This document shows, piece by piece, positions 1 through 10,500 of a stretch of DNA of 64,000 bases (its first letter is position 1; each line of letters starts with the position of its first letter). The translations under genes were made by a program, and so were the position numbers. The notes under the pieces are model-generated. The model did not search any database. It had not been told where the DNA came from and saw nothing but the letters and a program-made list of their open reading frames with translations. Origin of the DNA: Bythopirellula polymerisocia (GTDB lineage: Bacteria > Planctomycetota > Planctomycetia > Pirellulales > Lacipirellulaceae); assembly GCF_007860015.1 (NCBI RefSeq), contig NZ_SJPS01000004.1, positions 689,567-753,566 of the forward strand, in the 5' to 3' direction.

Positions 1-69
1 GGCTTGATCATAATCAAGGTTTCGCCAATAGAACTTTCGAATACGTTCGTTTCACTTACGAGCTGAGCT

Positions 70-1512
70 ATGGGTTATTTTCTACTGACAGGTTCCACCG
101 GATTAGTAGGACGCTATCTGGTTCGAGAATTGCTTGAGTCAGGTTACGATTTAGCAGTCGTAGTGCGCTCTTCGAAACTCGAATCCGCCTCCGAGCGTTT
201 CGATGGGGTCATGCGTTATTGGGAATCCGAGCTTGGCTACGCACTTCCCAGGCCTGTCGTATTGGAGGGAAATCTTACCTCTCCCGGCTTAGGACTGGCC
301 GACGAGGACCGACACTGGATCACTAAGCATTGTGACGCGGTTATTCACGTCGGCGCGAGTATGGTTTTCCGAGAGGACCAGTACGGCGAACCCTTCCGCA
401 CCAATGTCGGGGGTATGGAGAATATCCTTCAATTCTGCCGCGAGGCGGAATTGCGACGTTTTCATCATGTGTCGACCGCCTATATCTGTGGGCTTCGCAA
501 TGGACGCATCCTCGAATCGGATGTCGACTTGGGCCAGGAACTTGGCAACGTTTACGAACAATCGAAGCTACGCGCCGAGAAGTTGGTTCGACAAGCCGAC
601 TTCGAAGAGTTGACCATCTATCGTCCGGCAAGTGTCGTTGGGGATTATCGCACGGGCTTTGTTACAACCACACATGGATTCTACCTCCCCCTGCAACTGG
701 CACATATCGTGGCTGACAAGATATACGTCGGCGACATGAACGAGCGTTTCATGGGCCTCTTGGGCCTTGTGGGCAACGAAGGAAAGAACCTCGTTCCCGT
801 CGATTGGCTCTCAAAGGCGATTGGGAAGATCGTCACGCGCCCTGCACTACACGGCCAGACTTATCACCTCGCATCGCCAAAACCCGTAGCAGTTGCGACT
901 ATTCAGCGAATCATTCAACAAGCGATCGAGTCGTATCACCCTAAAGCTTTGCGTGCTCCTGGCAACGTCGATCTCTCGACCTATGAGTCGTTATTCCACG
1001 AATATATGCGAATCTATCAGTCACATTGGCGTGACGATCCGAAATTTGATCTCACGAACACCTCTGCGGCCTTGCCTGAGTTGCCATGTCCTGAAATGGA
1101 CGAAGCGGCGCTGATGCGAATCGCTAGGTACCCCATCGAGCGCAATTTCAATCTGTCATCATTCAAGCGGCTTGAGCCATCTTTTGATGTGGCAAGCTAC
1201 TTGAGTGACAAAATTCTCTCTGCTGATCAGTTCGTTACCACGGCAACCCGTTGCAATCTTCAAGTAAACGGTCGCGGTGGAGGCCAGTGGCAGATTTGGC
1301 TCTACAATGACCGGATTAATCGAATCGAACGCGGATTTGACCAAGATGAAGCTAACAAGTGTTACATGACTTCGGCAACCTTTGATTTGTTGCGGAACGG
1401 CCAGTTGACGGTCGCCGAATCAATTGGCGCGGGGAGACTAGTAATTGAGGGGGACCCCAATAGGCGTAAATCCCTCGCCTCTGCGTTGGAGAAGTTCGTA
1501 TCAGTTATCTGA
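70..1512 (+). CDS. Thioester-reductase-like NAD(P)-dependent SDR with C-terminal SCP2-like region
   Basis: A 480-residue protein. The N-terminal Rossmann fold opens with TGSTGLVG (residues about 7-14), and the extended-SDR active site is YEQSK (Tyr162, Lys166) after an STAY segment. This is the pattern of NAD_binding_4/thioester reductase proteins, which reductively release acyl chains from carrier proteins or CoA as aldehyde or alcohol. The last 100 residues or so (LSADQF...LEKFVSVI) look like an SCP2/sterol-carrier fold, which would bind a lipid. The gene lies 61 bp upstream of the megasynthase on the same strand, so it probably offloads or reduces that product; HglB of heterocyst glycolipid clusters is a comparable partner. 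Function is inferred from family and context. ATG at 70 is the first start before the nucleotide-binding motif. Confidence 0.8.
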   Translation: MGYFLLTGSTGLVGRYLVRELLESGYDLAVVVRSSKLESASERFDGVMRYWESELGYALPRPVVLEGNLTSPGLGLADEDRHWITKHCDAVIHVGASMVFREDQYGEPFRTNVGGMENILQFCREAELRRFHHVSTAYICGLRNGRILESDVDLGQELGNVYEQSKLRAEKLVRQADFEELTIYRPASVVGDYRTGFVTTTHGFYLPLQLAHIVADKIYVGDMNERFMGLLGLVGNEGKNLVPVDWLSKAIGKIVTRPALHGQTYHLASPKPVAVATIQRIIQQAIESYHPKALRAPGNVDLSTYESLFHEYMRIYQSHWRDDPKFDLTNTSAALPELPCPEMDEAALMRIARYPIERNFNLSSFKRLEPSFDVASYLSDKILSADQFVTTATRCNLQVNGRGGGQWQIWLYNDRINRIERGFDQDEANKCYMTSATFDLLRNGQLTVAESIGAGRLVIEGDPNRRKSLASALEKFVSVI

Positions 1513-1573
1513 TTTATTATCACAGTATCAATCGAGGAACGGATTCTTTAGACCATGAAAGCGTGAGCAAACG

Positions 1574-4500
1574 GTGTCAAATTCGCCCCTCACTCCACGG
1601 CCTGAAAGCATCCCTATCGCAATTGTTGGAATGGCTTGCAAATTGCCAGGCGCCGACAATCTAGAGCAGTATTGGCAGCTACTTAGCGAGGGCCGCAGTG
1701 CGGTCGTCGAGTTGCCAACGGATCGACTTGATCAGGAACTCTACTTCGATCCCAAAGTCGGAGAACTCGGCAAGTGCTACTCAAAGCTTGGCGCGATCAT
1801 TTCGAGTCGCGAATTCAACCATAAGAACTGCCCAATCCCCGAGAAACTCCTTCACGGAGTAGATCCGGTGCATCTGCTGATGTGTGAAGTAGCCGGCGAT
1901 GCACTTGGTCACGCTGGTTTCGATCCGTTCAATCTACCTGAAAACGTCCGCAATTGCGGCGTCTACATTGGCCATGCTCAGGGGAGTGACCTTGCAGGTG
2001 ACTTTACCTATCACACGTGCATTGAAGAGGCCGCCGACTTCCTGCGCGAGAGTGATGAGTTCCGGAAACTTTCGTCCGCCGATCAGCAGGCCATCATCGG
2101 CGAGTTGATTGCCGATGTTCACGGTCGTAAACCGCGACGAGAACTTGATTCTCCCGACGTGTCGGCCTCGATGGTTGCCGGTACGATCACCAAGGCATTC
2201 AATCTCAACGGTCCCTACGGAGCGATTAATTCTGCTTGTGCTTCATCATTGCAATCGATCTTGCTAGCCGTTCGCGCGCTCCAATTGGGCCGCGTAGATA
2301 TGGCAATCGCTGGCGGGGCGAGCGATTGCAAGGGGGACTCTTTAGTTCTGTTCGCTGCCGCTCGGGCTATGAGTTCCACCGGCACCCGTCCGTTTGATTC
2401 TGAGGCTGACGGACTCGTGGTCGGCGAAGGTTATGCTGCAGTCGTCCTCAAGACACTCGATCGTGCATTGGCCGATGGCGACTCGATTCAAGCCGTAATC
2501 CGTGGACTAGGTGTGTCGTCGGACGGCAAAGGAAAAAGCCTCTGGGCTCCTCGCAAAGAAGGCCAGATGGAAGCAATGAAGCGAGCCTATCGCGCAGGCG
2601 TTGATATCTCAAATCTACAATATATCGAAGCCCACTCGACTGCTACGCAACTCGGCGACGCTACGGAACTCAATACACTCACCGAAATACTTTCGCAGCA
2701 TTTCCCACCGGGCAAAAAAATCCCTGTCACCAGTGTCAAAGCAAACATCGGTCATGCGTTGGAGACTGCCGGAATCGCCAGCGTCATCAAGGCCGTGCTA
2801 TGCATACGCGCGGGCGTCGTTCCACCGGCGATCAACGTCCAGCACCTCAATCCGAAAATCGATTGGGAAACTGCGCCGATTTACGTTCCTACCGCTGCAG
2901 CACCTTGGATGAGACCTGCTGATGGCTCACCGCGACTTGCGGGCATCAACGCTTTTGGCATCGGTGGGCTGAACATGCACATAGCGCTCGAGGAGTTCAC
3001 CGAAGCGAGCCGCCAGCAAGCTGTACCCGCCCTTCGACCGACCGATGTAGACGCTGTCGCGGTAATTGGGATGGGCTGCATACTTCCCGGTGCCGCGAAT
3101 ATCGACGAATATTGGCAACTCCTAGCGTCGGGTCGGGATCCCAAATCACCCGCGCCAGTAGATCGCTTGCGTCATGACCTACTTCCCACAAATAACGGCG
3201 CACGCATAACGACACCCCCTGTGGGCGGATTCATTTATGGATTCGAATACGATTGGCGCCGCCACAAGGTACCTCCCAAGCAAATTGCCCAGGCCGATCC
3301 GCTGCAATTCATGCTCCTTGAGGCGGCAGATCAGGCGCTAATCGATTCAGGCTACGACAAGAAAGCCTTCGATCGTGGCAAAGTCGGTGTGTTGGTCGGT
3401 ACCGAATTCGGCGGCGACTTCTCATTTCAACTTCAAATGGGCCTCCGCTTGCCAGACATGCGACGGGTTATTGAACGGAGTCTCGCCAAACGAAACTTCT
3501 CGCCTGAGCAATCAAAGCTCGTCGCCGATCAGTTCTCAAAGGCCCTGCTCAAACAGTGGCCAGCGTTGATAGACGAAACGGGCAGCTTTAGTACAAGCTC
3601 GCTAGCGTCACGTATCGGCAAGACATGGAATCTTATGGGTGGCGCAGCCGCATTGGATGCCGGCGAAGCATCTTCGCTCATGGCTGTTGGCATAAGCCTC
3701 GACATGCTTCTCACCGGGGATTGCGACATGATGATCTGCGCTGCGGGTCAGCGGCGTATGGGTCTCCCAGAGTATGAGGGCCTTGCCATGGCCGGCTTGC
3801 TTTCCAATGGCAACTCCGTGCGTTCGGCTCTGGATGCCGACGGAAATGGCTTTATTCCCGGTGAAGGAGTTGGCGTAGTATTGCTCAAGCGCTTGGCCGA
3901 CGCCCGTCGCGATGGGGATAACATTCGTGCCGTCATTCGTGGTGTCGGAGCTGCGCACTTTGCCTCCGGACAACTAGCACTTGAGACGGCACTGCAGCGA
4001 TCATTTCAGACTAGTGACGTGAGTCCTGACAAAGTAACAGTTATTGAGTTGGACTCGCTATCCCGCGAAATGACCGATGAACAACTTCAAGCGATCTCCT
4101 CCGTACAGGGACAATCACCCAGTCGTGAACCGATTGTCGTTGGCTCAGCCGCTAGTCAGGTGGGTTTCTCCCATGGCGCGTCAGGCATGGCCTCGCTTTT
4201 GAAAGCAGTTCTTGAACTAGAGCATGGGCAAGTGTCTGCCACATTGGGCGTAGAAAATCCTGTGCCCGTTCCCGCCGAACATGCCAACTTGCTTCGGATT
4301 GCGAACGAAAAAATCGACGTTTCACGAGCCTTTCAAAGTGGTGCGTCGATGGCATCGATCATCTCTTGTGGACGCGGCGTCGCGTATAATCTCCTCTGCG
4401 ATTTGGGAACATCCGCAGCCGATATGCCAGAGATGAATAATGTCACCCAACACTTGGCTCCCGCAGTTGTAGATTCGGTTGCCGAGCCGCTCCCCGGCGC

Positions 4501-7500
4501 ATCTGCTACCGAGTTGGAAGCGTTTCTCATCAACTTCGTTGTTGAGCAAACCGGCTACCCGGCAGAGGTGGTGGAACTTGACGCCGATCTTGAGGCCGAC
4601 CTCGGCATCGACAGTATCAAGAAAGCCCAACTCTTCGGGGAACTGCAAGAGTACTTCGATGTGACTCCTGACGAAAACCTAACACTCGATGATTTTCCCA
4701 CGCTACGACATGTAGTGAAGTTCTTAGAGCGTTCAACTAGCACGGGCAGTAGTCCTGCCTCCGCACCAAATCTTGATCAAGAAACGCAGGCTGTTCCGCA
4801 GTTTACGGAACCCGCGCCAGTTGCAACCACAGAGTCTGACGAACCGGAGCTTGTCCAATCTGCCGCAACTACCTGGCGCGTTATTCGCTTTGGTGCTGAC
4901 TCAGCAGAAGGATTGCGCAAGAAACTCGTCGCTGAAACTGGTAACAGCTTCTTCACCACTCCAAGCGTCTTCGCGCGACATCACAGTACGCGCCTGGCAA
5001 TCGTTGCCGAGAACAGCGAAACTCTGCTCAAAAAAGTTCAGCTTGCCATCTCGCAACTTAGCAATCCCACCGGACTTGCCGCGCTCGAGCGGCAGGGAAT
5101 CTTCTTCTGTTCGTCGCTCGAAGTCACTCGGCCACGGATTGCATTCATGTTTCCCGGTCAAGGTTCACAGTACGAAGGCATGCTTCGCGGTCTAATAGAA
5201 TTTCACCCAGCCGCGGCAACCGCACATCGCGAGGTCGAGCAGGCTTTGACCGAGATAGGTTCCCCCAGCTTCTCGCAAATGGCTTGGAGCGGCTCAGATC
5301 TGCTGGGCAACGACGCCTGGGCTACACAATCCTCGATGATGGCTGCCAGCCACATTCTCAATTCTGTCCTGCGTGCTGAAGGTATCAAACCTGAAATCGC
5401 CGCTGGCCATAGCTACGGCGAGTATTGCGCTTTGGTCGCCACCGGCGCATGGAGTCTCACCACAGCCTTGCGAGTCACTCGCGCACGCTGTGCTGGGATT
5501 GAGGCATGTAAAAGCGCTCGCGGTGGGTTGGTTGCGACGACCGCCACTCCGATACAAGTCCGTGAAGTGCTGTCCGGCTCAGGACTCGACGTGCATGTCG
5601 CCATCAGTAATGCCCCTTCACAAACTGTTGTTGGCGGGGACGTTGAGCAACTTGAACTCGCTGCCAAACACCTGGAGCGAGCTGGCTATCAAGCTCGTAA
5701 GCTGCCAGTTCCTTGCCCCTTCCACACCCCACTGATGGCGGATTCATGCGGCCCCTTACGTGACGCGCTACGCTCCGCCGAGATCGGTCTCCCAAGTATC
5801 AGCACTTTCAGTCTGGTGACCAACCGTGAGATTGATAACGCCGATGATATCCGTGCGAATCTTGAAGCACACATGACCCGGCCTCAGCTCTACACCGACG
5901 CCGTGCGCTCGCTTGCTGAAGATCGTCCCACTGTATTCATTGAAGTGGGACCACAACAGACTTTGACGCGACTGAACGAACAGATCCTCAGCGGAGCACA
6001 GGCACGGTTCATCGCTAGTGACAGCCCTAAGGGTTCAGCGATGGAACAAATCTGCCGCGTGCGTGCGCACTTGGAATGTTGCGGTGCACTCGACGAACTT
6101 CCTGTCACCAAGTTTACCGCCAAATCCGCTGTCCGCCAGGAGATCGTCCACTTCGACGCCACGCAGCGCCGGGCTGAGAAAATGCGACGAGCTGCCACCA
6201 TGGAGAAAAAGCCTGTATCGCCCTCCGTGTCCTCGCAGGATCCAAACGATCTCCTTTCGCACGCTCTATTGTGGAATCCCATTGGCCAAAATGGTCATGA
6301 CGATTCCAACGGAAATACGAATGGCGAGTCCAATGGCCATTCAAACGGCAGCAGTCCCGTCGAAGCCCCGGAAGTCTCAACACCTCGCACACCCGCTATG
6401 TGGCAAGCGCGTGAGGGGTTCGCAGTCGAGACTCAACAAGCACAACAGAAGATCGACACCGCGGTTCAGCTCATGGAAGCACCTGACAGCTACGCGAGCA
6501 TCGATGTCAGTGATCTGGAAGCGTTCCTCATTAATTTCGTCGTAGAGCAGACAGGCTATCCGCCCGAGGTGGTCGAGCTCGATGCCGATTTGGAAGCCGA
6601 CCTGGGAATCGACAGCATCAAGAAGGCTCAACTTTTCGGTGAGTTGCAAGAATACTTCGATGTGACCCCCGACGAAAATCTAACACTCGATGATTTCCCA
6701 ACCCTGCGACATGTGGTGAACTTCCTGGCCCGTTCCACAACCTCATCCTCCCCAGCACCCTCTGCAAGTCCCGCCTACGATGCACCGGTGGCCGCTGCCC
6801 CAGTTGAAGTCACACCAGAGCCTGTTGCCGATACAAATACTGCCGAGCTCGAAGCATTCCTCGTAAACTTTGTCGTCGAGCAGACTGGATATCCGCCTGA
6901 ACTGGTTGAGCTTGATGCCGATCTTGAGGCCGACCTGGGAATCGACAGCATCAAGAAGGCCCAGTTATTTGGAGAGCTACAAGAGTATTTCGATGTCACT
7001 CCAGACGAAAATCTAACACTCGACGATTTCCCGACCTTGCGCCACGTCGTAGATTTCCTGGCTCGCTCCAAAACAACTGCGCCGTCTGCAAGTCCCACCT
7101 ACGATGCGGCACCTGTTCCTGTGCGCATGCCTGAAGCCCCTTCGGCTACCGTCGCTGATCCCGTTGTTCCAGATGCGGCCACACCTGCCGGTTCCAATAC
7201 CGCCGAGCTCGAAGCATTCCTCGTGAACTTTGTCGTCGAGCAGACCGGCTACCCGCCCGATCTGGTCGAGCTTGATGCCGATCTGGAAGCCGACTTAGGA
7301 ATCGACAGCATCAAGAAGGCCCAACTTTTTGGTGAGTTGCAAGAATACTTCGATGTGACCCCTTCCGAGAATCTTACCCTCGATGATTTCCCGACGTTGC
7401 GGCACGTGGTCTCTTACCTCACCGAGAATCTAGCCCCAACCCCCATCATCGAAGAAGCTCCCTCTACCGCGACACAAACTTTCGTTGCGCCGACCCCCAT

Positions 7501-10500
7501 GGCGCATTTCCTGGAACCACCTCAGGCCTCGGTAGTAACTCCGCCAGAGCCTGTGGAAGTCGCTAAACATGTCGTAGAGGTGGCCGCGAACGCTACACTC
7601 ACGGCCTTCCATGTTACAGATGAGATTCGAAAGTTGCGACTTGCGGGATCTGCCTACGAAATGGGCGTCATTCATGGCCAGAAATTTCGTACAGAAATTC
7701 GACGCCTGATGTACCGAGTAGCAGACTTGGCCGATTCTGAAGAATCTGCAGCCTGGACAAAGTTGGCCAAGCAGCCTGAGCTGACCTTTACCGAAGACCA
7801 ATTGGCAGAACTCGAGGGCATCGCCGACGCGGTCCACGTCCCTATTGCGAATGTTGTCGCGCTGAACCTCGCGATGTTTGCCGAACTAAGTAGCAGTTCG
7901 ATTCAATTCGCTATGGAAGTCGAACGCAATGGTAAAGCCGTCCGTCACGGACTCCGCGACGAAAGTTTCCAGGGTTCTAGGTTGGGCGACTGCTTTGTGC
8001 CGATCCTCCAGATCCGCCAGCCGAAGTCAGGCATTCCATCGGTCGCTGTCACCTACGCCGGTTGTGTTGGCGCGCTCGCTGGACTGAACGTCAGTGGGCT
8101 TGCCGTAACGAGCGGATTGATCGTGAGTGGACCTGCGACCATGTCGCAACGCCATGCTCTGCTGACACAACAAATCCTTACGGAAGCTGGCGATATACCT
8201 GCTGCCCTAGATGCCTTGAAACACGCTCCGCAATCAGGCCCTTGGAACATGGTGTTAAGTTCGCAAAACCGATTGCCAGTTAGTGTAGAATGCTCCGGCG
8301 ATTCTCTGGAGATGGTCGAATCAAACCTCGTCGTGGCCGCCAACCATAGTGCGGTCAATCCCGAGAGTGGCTCGTCCGTAAAGCGATTGAACAACCTGCA
8401 ACAGTTTCTGACCGGCTCATCGTATAGTCCGTCAGACCTGGAAATGGCTCTCACCAGCTTCGGTGTGGAATCTGATGAGTACTTAAGCGTACTTATCGAT
8501 CACAATGCAGGCGAACTTGGCGTGTATTATGGGGTCGACCACGAGAAGAATCAGCAGCCATTTACTCGCTTTAATCTCGAACAGTTACTTGCTGATGTTT
8601 CTTCAACCGAAAAAAAACAGCTAAAGGGTCCCGAGTTTTCAGTCAAGCCTTACGATCTCGGCGATGAGCCGGGAATGGCTGAACGGTTCGTTATGCGACT
8701 CGTAGATGTCGCATGGCCCCCCAATTCACCGGCGATGCCTACGCTCAACGGACCGGTCCTCGTGATCGGCGACAACCCATCCGCCGATGCGCTCTCAGAT
8801 CGGCTGACAGGTGTAGGAGCCAAAGTACACCGGCTCAACTCGCTCGACTCCCAGCAACATGCAGTTGATTCTATCGAGCAACTTTGTGCCGACGAGCCAG
8901 TCATGCACTTGTTTCTCATGTCCTCGCGAGACAAGAACGACAGTGATTTTTTCGACACAGCCGCTTGGCACCATGCTTACGAATCCCAAGTTATTGCACC
9001 ATTCTTCCTTTGCCAACGCTGGGTACAACTTGCTAGTGAAGGGAAATGGCTCGACAAGTGCACGCTCGTCGCGACTGCCAACTGCAACGGCGATTTCGGC
9101 TTCTGCGGCGATGTTCCCACACCCGCTACCGGCGCACTGACTGGGCTTGTTAAATCGCTTTATCTTGAAATTAACCACATGGGTGGCAAACGCTCTTTCC
9201 TCGCCAAGGCTATCGACTTTCCGGACGATGAAACTCCCTGCCAGGTGGCCCGCTTCATCTGTGGCGAGCTGGCCGTCGGTACGCCCGACTATGAGGTTTC
9301 CTATGTGAATGGCACGCGTTACTTGCAAGTGGCGATTCCTCGTGAGGCACAGGTCCAGGAGAAGCCTGAGCATCCGCCTCGCGGCAACTGGATCGTCACC
9401 GGAGGCGCCCGGGGCATCACGGCCGAGTGTGCCTTGGAACTCGGTCGCCGGTTTGGTGTAAAATTGCATCTCTTGGGGACAAGCCTGCTACCCGAGATCG
9501 ACCCAGCCTGGCGAAATCTCGATGAAGCTGGCCGCGCCGCGCTGCGCAGCGAAACCATCTTGCGAGCACGCGAGACGAACGACAAGCCAAACGAGGCTTG
9601 GGACCGCGTACAGAAGCAAATCGAGATCGACCAGAACCTCCGCGCGTTCTCCGATGCGGGCCTCGACATCACTTACCATACTTGTGACGTCGCCGACTGT
9701 GCAGCTTTGAACAAGGTGCTCGAATCAATCCGTCGAAGGCATGGCCCTATCAAGGGTATTCTCCATGGCGCTGGCATTGAACGTTCCTGCCGACTGGAAA
9801 AGAAGCGTACCGAGGATGTGCAGGCCACTTTCGATTCAAAAGTCCTCGGCGCTTGGAACCTTATGCAGCTTACACGAGAGGATCCCATCGGCCACTTCGT
9901 AGGGTTTGGCTCGGTAAGCGGCCGATTTGGGAGTAATGGTCAAGTCGACTACTGCATGGCGAGCGACATGCTCTGCAAACTAGTCTCATGGTATGGCAAC
10001 CAGAGGCCATCGTGTCATGCGGTGGGTTTTCACTGGCATCCATGGGACGAAATCGGTATGGCTTTCCGCCCGGAGACCCGTTCTGCTCTCGAAAACACCA
10101 CAGGGCTCAAGCTCATGCCAAAGCGTGAAGGCCTGCGGCAGTTCTTGCGAGAACTCTACTCTGAAAAGTCCGATAGCGAAGTTCTCGTCACCGATCGTGC
10201 CTACCATAATCGCTTTTATCCGAAGAATGTCGAAGCGATTGCAGAGAACTTTCGCACCGAAAAAAAGATCGAGTTTCCAACTCGGAAGCCGCGGCAAATT
10301 GCCTCTCGTCACGTTCTGCGCACGCGTCCTGCTCCGCTAGCTACTCAATCCGCAGGTCAACCTGGAATCACCGGCCCGGCTTACATTCTCGGCGACAATG
10401 ACGACGCGTTGGCCCTGCGAGAAAAACTCATGGCAAGCGGCATAGCTGTACACATGCTTCCAGTTTGCGACGACTCTGAAACGGCGATTTCCCACTTGGA

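Noticed and set aside
1-69. Possible end of an upstream gene
   Set aside because: Two frames are open from the window edge (one stops at 64-66), but too little sequence is present to recognise a protein.
6514-7425. CRISPR-like or other tandem DNA repeat
   Set aside because: The repetition is in-frame ACP domain duplication; repeat units are over 300 bp and coding.
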